A program made the translations under genes and the position numbers. Shown piece by piece: positions 9,062-17,550 of a stretch of 64,000 nt of DNA; position 1 is the stretch's first letter, and every line of letters begins with the position of its first letter. This DNA is from CAMBDS01 sp964355675 (GTDB taxonomy: Bacteria > Electryoneota > AABM5-125-24 > Hatepunaeales > Hatepunaeaceae). The notes beneath the pieces are model-generated. The model worked only from the letters and a program-made list of their open reading frames with translations, ran no database searches and was not told the origin of the DNA. The DNA is taken from the NCBI GenBank assembly GCA_964355675.1, contig CAYHEC010000006.1, positions 1 through 64,000 of the forward strand, read 5' to 3'.

Positions 9062-9121
9062 GATTAGCGGTAGCGGGGTTGCGAAAGGTCGGTGCGGGGT
9101 TTATCTTAGGGTATCGGGGAG

Positions 9122-9228
9122 GATAGGCATTCCTGCCTGTCTGTCAGTACGATAGGCATTCCTGCCTGTCTGTCAGTACGATAGGCATTCCTGCCTGTCT
9201 GTCAGTACGATAGGCATTCTTGCCTGTC
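9122..9228. repeat. 29-base tandem repeat (GATAGGCATTCCTGCCTGTC)
   Basis: Three perfect copies of a 29-base unit (GATAGGCATTCCTGCCTGTC followed by TGTCAGTAC) start at 9122, 9151 and 9180. A partial fourth starts at 9209. There are no spacers, so it is not CRISPR. Related words (GTACGACAGGCGTCCCTGCC) occur singly near 9432 and 20397, showing a dispersed family that here expanded in tandem. Confidence 0.9.
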
Positions 9229-9252
9229 AATTCAGGAGGACGGATCTCCGCA

Positions 9253-9564
9253 TCCGTCCACTTCGTCCACTTCGTCCACCTTGCGTCTTTGGGATGGCGT
9301 TCAGAGTTCACAACTTCAGTGTGTCTTGCGTTCAGAGTTCACAACTTCAGTGTGTCTGGCGTTGATCTGGTCGCTGAACCCGACTCGCGTAGAGGCCGAT
9401 GCCGACGCTTCGGCATCGTGCCCAAATTCCCAGTACGACAGGCGTCCCTGCCTGTCACATTTGATACCGGTACGGGCGAATTTATTCGCCTGTCTTTGAA
9501 GTTTTTAATTTACCTGTAAATTCTGGAAAAGAAAGAAAAACAGCACAAGAAAGGGAATCGTACC
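9253..9564. repeat. Short tandem repeats upstream of the DGQHR operon
   Basis: Three copies of the 9-mer CTTCGTCCA-type unit lie at about 9256-9282. A perfect 31-base duplication (GCGTTCAGAGTTCACAACTT...) covers 9296-9357. Diverged GTACGACAGGCGTCC and GCCGATGCCGACGCTTCGGC words follow. The last 60 bases before 9565 are AT-rich and probably contain the operon promoter. I see no gene in this roughly 500-base gap. Confidence 0.75.
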
Positions 9565-11865
9565 ATGTCTGAGTACTTAGGCAAACTTTTGGTCGATAAG
9601 ACCGAAATAACCAAAACCTTGACCAACCGAAAGAAGAAGCATATCGAGAAGTCCGTCTCAGTCACTACGAAAATGAACAAGGCTGAAACGATGGAGCTAC
9701 TTAAACAGAAAGCAGTGCTTGAAGAAGCCGATGGCTGGGCAATTCTGACAACGAATATGAAATCATTAAGATTAAAAAAGGACAAGCCTAAGGACGAACA
9801 GCTCGAAGATGAGTTATGGGTTATCATGGCTCAGATGGGCTTTAATGAGCTAAGTGATGGGCGATCTTTTACAATCCGAGAGTATCACAGCCTGAGCCCA
9901 AGGCAAATCGACGTTTTTGGGAAAGATGGAGAGACAGCTATATTAATTGAGTGCACTCACTGTAGAGTTCCCCAAAAGAAAGACATGAGCGAGTTGATAA
10001 ATAAGATCGAGAAAATGAAGGGCAATATAGGAAATTCCATTCGAACCCATTATGGAATAGAGTCTCACCTAAAGGTGGGATGGGTAATTGCAACGAAAAA
10101 TATAGAATGGGGAATCGCAGATCTCGAAAAAGCCAAAACATGTAAAATAACAGTATTACGCGAAGAAGAGATAGAATACTACCACAAATTGATTGGCCTA
10201 TTGCGAGAGGCAGCAAAGTATCAATTTCTATCACATGTATTTTCACAAGAGGAAATTAGCGGCTTGGAATTGCCGGTTGCTGCCACTCGTGGGACTATGG
10301 GAGGAAAACCGTTTTACAATTTTTTAATAAGACCTTATCAGCTCTTAAGAATCGCTTATGTGAGCCATAAGGGGAGTCATAATTCGGAGGATATTGAATC
10401 TTATCAAAGAATGCTCAGTCAAAACAGATTAAAAGCAATTGCCGCTTTTATCGACGAAGGAGGGCAATTTCCAACGAATATAGTAATTAACTTAAGAGGC
10501 AAAATTAGATTCGAAAGAGGTATCCCGATTGGTGATTCTTTTGTCGGTACGTTGTACCTACCTCAGATATACGCGTCTTGTTTGATCATAGATGGACAAC
10601 ATAGATTATATGGCTACATGCATAGTCGGAGGGCAAAGGAAGAAAACGATAAGACCACCGTATCTGTGTTGGCATATGACAATATCTCCCCAATGGATGA
10701 AGCCAATTACTTTATAGATATCAACTCTAAGCAAGTCAAGGTTACCGGAAACTTAATTGCTGAATTATACGCAAATTTGCGATGGGATTCTCCGAGGTTT
10801 GACGACAGACTGATATCCCTTTGCACTCGCACCGTCATGGCAATGAATTCAAAATACAGCTCTCCAATATGCGATAGACTTGCCACTACAAATAAGACGA
10901 AATCAAGTATCAGATGTCTTACACTGAAATCGTTTAATGACGGACTGAAGGAGAATCTATTATTTGGCGTAGAGAATAAGCCCGGACCATTATCTGATTC
11001 AAATTCGAAGGATTTATCTAAGACGTTGTCAAAAGGTGTCGAATTGTTAAGTGCGTATCTAAATCTATTCGCAACAGAATTGCCAGATCACTGGAATTTA
11101 GGTAATGACAAAGGCGGATTTCTTGCCACAAATGAGGGAATTCGGTCCTTACTTAAAGTACTGAAAGGCATTCTCTGGTATATAGAATTCAAAGATCATG
11201 TGGTTGTTGACTGCGAACCGCCTGATATAATACTTCCATATGTCAAGATTTATGTTTGGCCAGTTGTCACATTCTTCAAGAATGCTTCTATTCATGAGAT
11301 TCAAAACTATAGAGACACTTCGGGCTCTTTGAAGAATGTGACAAAAAACGCCAATCGAATGATGCAATTGATAAACAGGGAATATAAGGACTTTACCCCT
11401 TCAGGTCTGAAGGATTTCCTTGAAAATATGGACCAAGAGGGTACCCACGAAGCTCATCATTTAATAGATGACTTAGAGAGAAGATTCTATGCTTATGTAA
11501 TTGCTGTATTAAAATCGAATTATGGCGATCTGTATGAGCAGTGGTGGATGGAGGGAATACCCCTTAAAATTAGAAAAGATTGCAATGACCGATATGAGGA
11601 TGAAAAGGGGGTAAAGGCAAGAGAACAATATCTTTCGCTTGGGAATTTCAGGTCAATAGTGACTGATAAATGGGAATTATTTAATAACGAGTTTGATATT
11701 GGCGAAAAAGGTGGGAAGGATAAAAAAACAGATTGGATGTATCGGTTGAACGAAATTCGTAATATCACGCATCATTCAACAAAATGGCCAGCAACTAAAG
11801 ATCAAGTGAATTTTGTTAGGGAAATTCACTCGAAGTTGGAAGGCAGATTCATTGTTCCAAAATAA
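9565..11865 (+). CDS. DGQHR-domain (DndB-like) protein with nuclease-like N-terminus and HEPN-like C-terminus
   Basis: A 766-residue, lysine-rich protein with three visible parts. (1) About residues 70-220 resemble a PD-(D/E)XK nuclease fold: D116 in SPRQIDVFGKDGE, then E129 in ILIECTH; the usual lysine of ExK is replaced by threonine, so catalysis is doubtful. (2) A DGQHR domain: SCLIIDGQHRLYGYM (DGQHR at 343-347) followed by NYFIDINSKQVKV, the hallmark of DndB and related proteins of DNA-modification and defence loci. (3) A C-terminal segment (about 630-766) with LSLGNFRSIV and R732-x4-H737 in LNEIRNITHH, like Swt1-type HEPN RNase domains. The ATG has a GGGA ribosome site upstream. The radical SAM gene starts 12 bases after the stop. 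No dnd or dpd genes are present. Its function is unknown; a defence role is inferred. Confidence 0.8.
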   Translation: MSEYLGKLLVDKTEITKTLTNRKKKHIEKSVSVTTKMNKAETMELLKQKAVLEEADGWAILTTNMKSLRLKKDKPKDEQLEDELWVIMAQMGFNELSDGRSFTIREYHSLSPRQIDVFGKDGETAILIECTHCRVPQKKDMSELINKIEKMKGNIGNSIRTHYGIESHLKVGWVIATKNIEWGIADLEKAKTCKITVLREEEIEYYHKLIGLLREAAKYQFLSHVFSQEEISGLELPVAATRGTMGGKPFYNFLIRPYQLLRIAYVSHKGSHNSEDIESYQRMLSQNRLKAIAAFIDEGGQFPTNIVINLRGKIRFERGIPIGDSFVGTLYLPQIYASCLIIDGQHRLYGYMHSRRAKEENDKTTVSVLAYDNISPMDEANYFIDINSKQVKVTGNLIAELYANLRWDSPRFDDRLISLCTRTVMAMNSKYSSPICDRLATTNKTKSSIRCLTLKSFNDGLKENLLFGVENKPGPLSDSNSKDLSKTLSKGVELLSAYLNLFATELPDHWNLGNDKGGFLATNEGIRSLLKVLKGILWYIEFKDHVVVDCEPPDIILPYVKIYVWPVVTFFKNASIHEIQNYRDTSGSLKNVTKNANRMMQLINREYKDFTPSGLKDFLENMDQEGTHEAHHLIDDLERRFYAYVIAVLKSNYGDLYEQWWMEGIPLKIRKDCNDRYEDEKGVKAREQYLSLGNFRSIVTDKWELFNNEFDIGEKGGKDKKTDWMYRLNEIRNITHHSTKWPATKDQVNFVREIHSKLEGRFIVPK

Positions 11866-11877
11866 TAGGCGTCTTTA

Positions 11878-13317
11878 ATGGCAAATATCCTACTTATCGA
11901 ACCCGACTATCGTTCCAAATTTCCACCTCTCGGTCTACTAAAACTCAGCACATACCACAAAGACAAAGGTGATGAAGTCAAGTTCTGGAGGGGTCACAGC
12001 GAAGAATATCGAACTCAGAAGTGGGATCGCGTTTATATTGCTACATTATTCACTTGGGAGTTGCCTCGTGCGATTAAGACGATCAAGTATTATTCCGGAT
12101 CAGTCGTTAATCCTGAACGAGACATATTTGTAGGTGGTGTTGCCGCAACATTATACCCACAGTATATCAAAGATAATGCTGTATGCAACCTTATCGAAGG
12201 AACTCTCGATAAGCCTGATAGACTTGAACCTGGCGCTCCAGCAATCGCTGAACTTGTACCGGATTATGACCTCCTGAAACAGGTTGACTATCCCTATTTC
12301 CCGAATGACGCCTATTTTGTCAGAATTACAAAAGGCTGCATCCGATCATGCAAATTTTGTGCTGTCCCAAGGCTGGAAACTGAATATGGCTATCTAAATT
12401 CCGTAGGCAACCAAGTTGTAAGCGTGAAAGCACTTTATGGTGAGCGTAAAAATCTCGTGGTAATGGACAATAACATTCTCGGCATTGAGGATATTGATTA
12501 TCACATCAATGGCATTGCAGAGATTGGTTTTGAACGTGGCGCAACTTTTAAGGGGAAGCGTCGGTATGTAGATTTCAATCAAGGGTTAGATGCTCGGATT
12601 ATTGCCGAGAAACCAGAACTTGCCAAATTACTCGCGAAGATCTGCCTGTCGCCAGTTCGATTGGCATTCGATTTTAATAGCCGTCTCATGGGACGGGCTT
12701 ATAAAGAGGCCATCCATCTTTTAGCTGCGGAAGGTTTCAGGGAATTTACGAATTATCTTTTATTCAACTTCAATGATGCGCCCGAAGATTTATATAGTCG
12801 TCTAATGGTGAATTATGAGCTGAATGACAAATTAAAATTACAAATTACAGGATTCCCGATGCGGTTCATTCCGATGGATGATGTGAAAAGAAATCACATA
12901 TCACAGTTCTGGAAATGGCGTTTTTTACGTAGTATGCAGTGCGTGTTATTGGCTACGAGGGGCTTGGTAAGTCCAAATCCGAGTTTTCTATTCCGGTCGT
13001 TTGGTCAAACCTATGATGAGTTTCTTGAGATATTATCGATGCCTGATAGGTACATAATCTTCAGAAAAGATTATGAAGATAATGATGCAAGTGAGTGGCG
13101 CGATAGTTTTCGCAAGTTGTCTCCTACAGACAGAAATGAATTTTTGGATCTGTTAGGAGTTCTAAATCGTGACCGCGGTCGAGCCAAGACAATCCCAACA
13201 ATTCGAAGAGATTTTCAAAAGCTATTGTTGCATTATTACCCAGATGGTAAAAATGCTCCTCAGACTCCAAGACGAGATATTTTGGTACGACAAGGAGTAT
13301 CTGTTGGATATGATTGA
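11878..13317 (+). CDS. Cobalamin-type radical SAM protein
   Basis: A 479-residue protein. Residues 1-120 resemble the N-terminal Rossmann domain of B12-dependent radical SAM enzymes (EPDYRSKFPPLGLLKLSTYH; later FVGGVAATLYPQYI), but I see no DxHxxG cobalamin-ligand motif. The radical SAM cluster is C154-x3-C158-x2-C161 (KGCIRSCKFCAVP), followed by a TIM-barrel-like region with NQGLDARI and LAFDFNS. These enzymes use a 5'-deoxyadenosyl radical for methylation, thiolation or rearrangement; the substrate here is unknown. Close coupling to the DGQHR gene (12 bases) suggests a shared job, possibly modification of DNA, RNA or a small nucleoside. The tail of about 90 residues is not a domain I recognise. 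Confidence 0.8.
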   Translation: MANILLIEPDYRSKFPPLGLLKLSTYHKDKGDEVKFWRGHSEEYRTQKWDRVYIATLFTWELPRAIKTIKYYSGSVVNPERDIFVGGVAATLYPQYIKDNAVCNLIEGTLDKPDRLEPGAPAIAELVPDYDLLKQVDYPYFPNDAYFVRITKGCIRSCKFCAVPRLETEYGYLNSVGNQVVSVKALYGERKNLVVMDNNILGIEDIDYHINGIAEIGFERGATFKGKRRYVDFNQGLDARIIAEKPELAKLLAKICLSPVRLAFDFNSRLMGRAYKEAIHLLAAEGFREFTNYLLFNFNDAPEDLYSRLMVNYELNDKLKLQITGFPMRFIPMDDVKRNHISQFWKWRFLRSMQCVLLATRGLVSPNPSFLFRSFGQTYDEFLEILSMPDRYIIFRKDYEDNDASEWRDSFRKLSPTDRNEFLDLLGVLNRDRGRAKTIPTIRRDFQKLLLHYYPDGKNAPQTPRRDILVRQGVSVGYD

Positions 13318-13527
13318 CAACGCCTCCTCGATGCGCTAACCCCGCCCTCCGGCGCAAACTGTCAAGCGACTAATTGTTCATTAGTGATACCTATGAGTGG
13401 CGCCTCCGAATGCCCCATATTTAACTATTTCTAATTTTGCAATTTACAATTTACACTTTACACTTTCCCACTTCCCTTATTGAACATTTAACAGTCGTAC
13501 ACCTTCTAATTAAAAGACTTAAAAGGT
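13318..13527. other. AT-rich intergenic stretch
   Basis: No gene is visible. A low-complexity run of related 8-9-mers (AATTTACAATTTACACTTTA) sits near 13440-13465. It is followed by TTAAAAGGT just before the nuoM start, which serves as its ribosome site. Confidence 0.6.
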
Positions 13528-15015
13528 ATGGATACCTTATCCCTCACCGTATTCCTCCCCGTTTTAGGGGTGTTAGTCATTGCGTTTCTGAAAGATGAAC
13601 GGGCAATCAGGACGACCGCCCTCTCATTCAGTCTCTTAGTCTTTCTCGCGTCGCTCCCCCTCTGGTTTGGCTTCGATCCAAGTCAAGGCTTATCAGCGGC
13701 TTCCCTGAAAGAACTGATCCAGTTCGAGACTAATCTCCCCTGGGTCGCCAGCCCTAACATCAACTATCACATAGGCTTGGATGGCATCAGCCTGCTCCTC
13801 GTCATGCTGACGACCTTCCTCACTCCCTTATGTATTTGGGGTTCCTGGACTTCTATCAAGTCAAGACCCAAAGGCTATTACATCTCATTCCTCCTCCTTG
13901 AGACAGGTATGCTCGGTGTATTCAGTGCCTTGGACTTGATACTGTTCTACGTTTTCTGGGAAGCCATGCTGATCCCGATGTACCTCCTGATCGGCGTCTG
14001 GGGCGGCCAAAACCGCGTCTATGCCGCTGTTAAGTTCATACTTTACACGATGGTAGGATCGCTCTTGATGCTTGTCGGCATCATCTGGATGTACTTCAAC
14101 GCTGTCCCCGGTACTAACACCTTCGATTTGCTGACGATAAGCTCCTCCGCCGCGATCCCTCATCAAGCTCAGCTTTGGCTGTTTGCCGCCTTTGCATTGG
14201 CTTTCGCCATCAAAGTCCCGATGTTCCCGTTCCATACCTGGCTTCCCGATGCCCATACCGAAGCCCCCACCGCCGGATCGGTCATCCTTGCCGGGGTGTT
14301 GCTCAAGATGGGAACTTACGGTTTCATAAGGTTTTGCATCCCGCTGTTCCCGGAGGCGGCGAATGAATTCGCCGGTACAATTAGTGTGCTGGCGCTGATC
14401 GGCATCGTCTATGGAGCGTTAGTCACGTTATTACAACCGGATATGAAGCGTCTGATTGCCTACTCGTCGGTTAGTCACTTGGGTTTTGTGATGTTAGGAT
14501 TGTTCGCTTTCAACATGCAGGGCATGCAGGGCGGAATGTTGCAAATGATCAATCACGGGCTGTCAACCGGCGCGCTATTCTTTTTAATTGGCGTGATTTA
14601 CGAGCGACGCCACACGCGGCTGATCGCCGATTACGGCGGTCTGGCGAAAGTCATGCCGAAGTATGCCACCGTGTTTCTGATCGTTGCTCTTTCGAGCATT
14701 GGCTTGCCGGGACTAAACGGCTTTGTTGGGGAATTTCTGATACTTACGGGGGCGTTTAAAGCCAACGCCGCGTTCGGGGTGATCGGAGCGACGGGGGTAA
14801 TTCTGGCGGCGGTGTACTTGCTTTGGATGTATCAGCGGGTGTTCTTCGGCGAGGTAACCAATGACAAAAACAAGGGACTGGCAGACCTGACCCGGACGGA
14901 AATGACGATTTTGGCGGCGATGCTGGTGTTAATTGTCTGGATCGGGGTGCATCCATCGACCTTTACGTCGGTCAGCGAGAACGCCGTGAAGTTCGTGATG
15001 AGCCGGGTCTCGTAA
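13528..15015 (+). CDS. nuoM: NADH-quinone oxidoreductase subunit M
   Basis: A 495-residue polytopic inner-membrane protein of complex I. Proton-channel signatures are present: FYVFWEAMLIPMYLLIGVWGG (the conserved Glu of TM5), FAIKVPMFPFHTWLPDAH (the conserved Lys and the HTWLPDAHTEAP signature), and LKRLIAYSSVSHLGF-like sequence with the discontinuous helix. The length matches NuoM. The ATG is preceded by AAAAGG. Normally nuoL, nuoM and nuoN are contiguous, but here no other nuo gene is within the window and repeats flank both sides. The subunit is therefore encoded apart from at least its usual neighbours. Confidence 0.95.
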   Translation: MDTLSLTVFLPVLGVLVIAFLKDERAIRTTALSFSLLVFLASLPLWFGFDPSQGLSAASLKELIQFETNLPWVASPNINYHIGLDGISLLLVMLTTFLTPLCIWGSWTSIKSRPKGYYISFLLLETGMLGVFSALDLILFYVFWEAMLIPMYLLIGVWGGQNRVYAAVKFILYTMVGSLLMLVGIIWMYFNAVPGTNTFDLLTISSSAAIPHQAQLWLFAAFALAFAIKVPMFPFHTWLPDAHTEAPTAGSVILAGVLLKMGTYGFIRFCIPLFPEAANEFAGTISVLALIGIVYGALVTLLQPDMKRLIAYSSVSHLGFVMLGLFAFNMQGMQGGMLQMINHGLSTGALFFLIGVIYERRHTRLIADYGGLAKVMPKYATVFLIVALSSIGLPGLNGFVGEFLILTGAFKANAAFGVIGATGVILAAVYLLWMYQRVFFGEVTNDKNKGLADLTRTEMTILAAMLVLIVWIGVHPSTFTSVSENAVKFVMSRVS

Positions 15016-15322
15016 AAGATCAGTAGGGCAGGGCGTCACGACCTGTCACATTAGGCTTTTCTTTTGTGACAGACGCGAACGTCTGTCGGGAGGACGGATC
15101 TCCGCATCCGTCCGTTGGGGCATGAAGGCATTGCGCCCGCAGTCAATGGCGCGTCATTCCAGCGCAGGCGGGAATCCAGAAGAGTTAAAACAAAATAGTT
15201 ATTGCAAGTAGTTAATAATGTAGTGCTAACAACTCGTCGGACGGCGATAGTTAGTGCGCAATCTCGGAACTAAATTGCTGAGATCACACTCAATTCCAGT
15301 TAGGGATTTGGAAATTATGAAC
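15016..15322. repeat. Intergenic repeats between nuoM and a minus-strand toxin-antitoxin region
   Basis: Recognisable dispersed words are AGTAGGGCAGGGCGTC (15020), GACAGACGCGAACGTCTGTC (a 20-base palindrome near 15070), GGACGGATCTCCGCATCCGTCC (about 15092-15113) and GCGCGTCATTCCAGCGCAGG (about 15150). No gene or clear terminator is visible. The second half is AT-rich and unremarkable. Confidence 0.7.
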
Positions 15323-15619
15323 TCACGACCTCGATTTCAATGCTGCCTGAATGGCGGAATCGCCCTTAATGTACGCTTCGATGGAGTAGATGCGAATTGC
15401 GCATGTTTTTGTGAGAAAGTTTGGTGAAGTTTCTAACACATCAAGCCATTGTCCATACCGTTCATTTTCAGGCACATCATTCACAAGGATAAAGACGTTA
15501 ATACCCTTCTTCACTCTCGCGAGGAGTCTTATCCGAAGTGATTCATTCATTCCGTGACCAGTATAAGGTGGAGGAGTGAACTTTCCTTCAGGCTTATTCA
15601 AACGTTCAACTACTAACAT
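15323..15619 (-). CDS. Small hypothetical protein beside toxin-antitoxin genes
   Basis: A 98-residue protein starting MLVVERLNKPEGKFTPPPYT with a strong GGAGA ribosome site just upstream. The middle reads as an alternating alpha/beta domain (KKGINVFILVNDVPENERYGQWLDVLE). I recognise no family. It lies 70 bases downstream of the HigA-ImmA gene on the same strand and may belong to that transcript. It could be an accessory or immunity-type protein, but nothing in the sequence proves this. Confidence 0.6.
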   Translation of the reverse strand: MLVVERLNKPEGKFTPPPYTGHGMNESLRIRLLARVKKGINVFILVNDVPENERYGQWLDVLETSPNFLTKTCAIRIYSIEAYIKGDSAIQAALKSRS

Positions 15620-15689
15620 TTGTTCTCCTGAAATTATAAACGAACATTCTCATTGAGTTCTGGCTATACCAATATCTTAATATATCTCG

Positions 15690-16799
15690 CTATTCTTCCT
15701 CCCAGTTTAATGATTGGTGCAAATGATAGTACCAACTTTTTGGCAGAACATTCTTGCGCTGAAGTCTGCCAAGAATTATTCCTGGAGTTATGCCAATCTC
15801 TCGTGCCCAGTTTTCAATTTGAGTATCAGTGATCACTTGAGTCGCCGCTATTCGTTCAATTCTGTTATAAATTTCTGACGGAATAAGCGTGTCGGCAGCA
15901 AACGCGTCTGCCTCTGCCTCAAACGGATTCTCCTTGCTCTGGTGATCCACATCTATGAAGAGGTCACGAGGCTCGTGCAGGAGCACATGGCCAATCTCGT
16001 GGAACAGCGTGAACCAGAAAATGTCAGCGCGCTTCCCGCGCAAGGTGATCTGTACAGATGGATTATTATTCAGCCATCGCGTCACTCCGGAAACCGGAAA
16101 ACTCTCGAATTCCTTCACCATCAGGAACGCAACGCCGCATTCACGACCGATTTTCTCAAGTTTCGGTTGCCACTCTGCACGCAAATGAAGGAGCGTCAGA
16201 CTTCGAATCTCGGGAAGTCGAGCACGTAAAGCATCGGGATTGAACGGTTCGAGTACGCAAGAGTTGTGCGCCTCTTCGCCTATCCTCAACCAAGCCGCAA
16301 GCTTAATCAACGGCAGATCAAACTTCGGGCTTTTGCGGTAGGCGAAAATGCTTTGGTCGAAATAGTTTTCGAGTGCTTCATAACTCGCGACGCGAAGCCA
16401 GTTCAGTGTAGCTCGTAATCGATCAATTGGTTGCTTAAAGTCTTGCAGATAACCGCGCTTAATTAATTCCCGGTACGGGGTGTCTTTAAACTTTTCCATT
16501 TGACGAGTGAGTTGTGCAACCTCTTGGTCACGAGCGAGGGTGTCCTGATAATTCCGCTCGATATTTAGCCAAAAGTATGCTGGCAAGCCGAGAACCCGTT
16601 CAAGCTGAATCGCCGTTTCCTTGGTAATGGCTTTCTTGGCGTTGATGATCTCGCTGATCGCTTGTGGTGGTTTGCCCATTCTGCGCGATAATTCCAACTG
16701 GCTCATATCGCGAGCTTCAAGGACTTCCTTGATGGTCTCGCCGGGAGGAATTGGAATCGGGGGCAAGTATGGTTTGGGTAGCTGATGTTGCTCAGCCAT
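15690..16799 (-). CDS. HigA-type antitoxin fused to an ImmA/IrrE metallopeptidase
   Basis: A 369-residue protein. Residues about 18-70 are an XRE helix-turn-helix of HigA type (MSQLELSRRMGKPPQAISEIINAKKAIT). The C-terminal half carries the zinc-peptidase motif HEIGH with a following acidic site (FHEIGHVLLHEPRD ... EAEADAFAADTLIP), the signature of ImmA/IrrE peptidases. Such fusions repress their own operon and antagonise the toxin. The ATG at 16799 overlaps the end of the upstream HigB-like gene by 8 bases, so the two are translationally coupled, with the toxin first as in higBA loci. Confidence 0.9.
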   Translation of the reverse strand: MAEQHQLPKPYLPPIPIPPGETIKEVLEARDMSQLELSRRMGKPPQAISEIINAKKAITKETAIQLERVLGLPAYFWLNIERNYQDTLARDQEVAQLTRQMEKFKDTPYRELIKRGYLQDFKQPIDRLRATLNWLRVASYEALENYFDQSIFAYRKSPKFDLPLIKLAAWLRIGEEAHNSCVLEPFNPDALRARLPEIRSLTLLHLRAEWQPKLEKIGRECGVAFLMVKEFESFPVSGVTRWLNNNPSVQITLRGKRADIFWFTLFHEIGHVLLHEPRDLFIDVDHQSKENPFEAEADAFAADTLIPSEIYNRIERIAATQVITDTQIENWAREIGITPGIILGRLQRKNVLPKSWYYHLHQSLNWEEE

Positions 16800-17127
16800 G
16801 GTAGTCCCTAATATCGGTTATGCGGATGCGGTGAATTTTGCCTAAATCGTATTCCATAGAAGGAACGCCGTCCTCTGATAATGCTGAGAAGCATATTCGC
16901 CAACCGTCCTTCAGTACAACCGCCCACTCTTCTTGACGCGATCCTTGAAGTTTATGTCTTCTTAGCGGGGGCGTGACTGGAACATCTTTCAGACTGTCAA
17001 AAGATTGAAGTTCGACGATTCGCTGAAAGAGCCTTCTCATGTACAACTCGTTACGCAGCTTGCGCCTTGCAGCAGCTTCTGTGGTGCAGATTTTTTCTAA
17101 ACTGCCATTCTTGTAGCTAATATACAT
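16792..17127 (-). CDS. HigB/RelE-like toxin
   Basis: About 111 residues, starting MYISYKNGSLEKICTTEAAA. The pattern 'YKNxxLEKIC...A.RKL' with R/K-rich helices, SFDSLKDVP, RRHKLQG and WRICFSALSEDG matches the RelE-fold HigB family of ribosome-dependent mRNA endonucleases. I chose the ATG at 17127, which has GGAAAAG upstream, over an in-frame GTG at 17160. It forms an operon with the HigA-ImmA fusion (8-base overlap). Catalytic residues vary in HigB proteins, so activity cannot be judged. Confidence 0.85.
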   Translation of the reverse strand: MYISYKNGSLEKICTTEAAARRKLRNELYMRRLFQRIVELQSFDSLKDVPVTPPLRRHKLQGSRQEEWAVVLKDGWRICFSALSEDGVPSMEYDLGKIHRIRITDIRDYHG

Positions 17128-17160
17128 GAGCTTTTCCGGAAATGCAATACGCCCGTTCAC

Positions 17161-17277
17161 CCTATGGGCGAATTATTAAATCGAATAAATTGTTTTCGTT
17201 TCTAGTATGCAAGCCAGCCGAGGCAACAGAGGCTTTGTTTTAGTGACAACACGGACGGTTATCCTAAGCGACGAAAG
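17161..17277. other. Promoter-side gap of the higBA-like operon
   Basis: No gene is visible. It carries ACACGGACGGTTATCCTAAGCGACGAAAG, a diverged copy of a word also found near 18050, so repeat DNA reaches here too. Confidence 0.5.
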
Positions 17278-17550
17278 TTAATTTTCAATGGGCTCCCGTC
17301 CCTCTACCAACGGCCCCACCGCGAGGTCTTCGTCGATCAGCGGCCAATGAATGCCGTAGCCGGAGGGGGACATTCTTAACCCCTGTCGCTCCAAGTCCGA
17401 AGCCATGGAGAGAGACAGAGAACATTCCTCCCACTTCAGAAAGTACCGCCCAGCGCCGGTCACAATAGTCAAGCCTTCTTTGGTCGCGCTGACCTCCTTG
17501 GCAAGGATGACCTGTCTCCGGTATTCTACCGGTTGTGCAATTTCTGCCAT
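17278..17550 (-). CDS. DUF2442 protein
   Basis: A 90-residue protein with the NADAR-free DUF2442 fold pattern: conversion of beta strands around VSATKEGLTIVTGAGRYFLKWEE, then SPSGYGIHWPLIDEDLAV, the typical 'yGihWpdlDEDlsv' ending. DUF2442 genes usually follow a DUF4160 gene, as here, and are suspected to be one half of a toxin-antitoxin-like pair. The start ATG lies 25 bases inside the upstream DUF4160 gene. No molecular function is established for the family. Confidence 0.85.
   Translation of the reverse strand: MAEIAQPVEYRRQVILAKEVSATKEGLTIVTGAGRYFLKWEECSLSLSMASDLERQGLRMSPSGYGIHWPLIDEDLAVGPLVEGREPIEN

Noticed and set aside
9122..9228. Regular repeats considered as CRISPR
   Set aside because: The copies are directly abutting without spacers, and no cas genes are present.
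9565..13317. Assignment as a Dnd or Dpd DNA-modification locus
   Set aside because: Only the DGQHR protein is shared; dndA/C/D/E, deazaguanine-synthesis genes and a TGT-like enzyme are not present in the neighbourhood.
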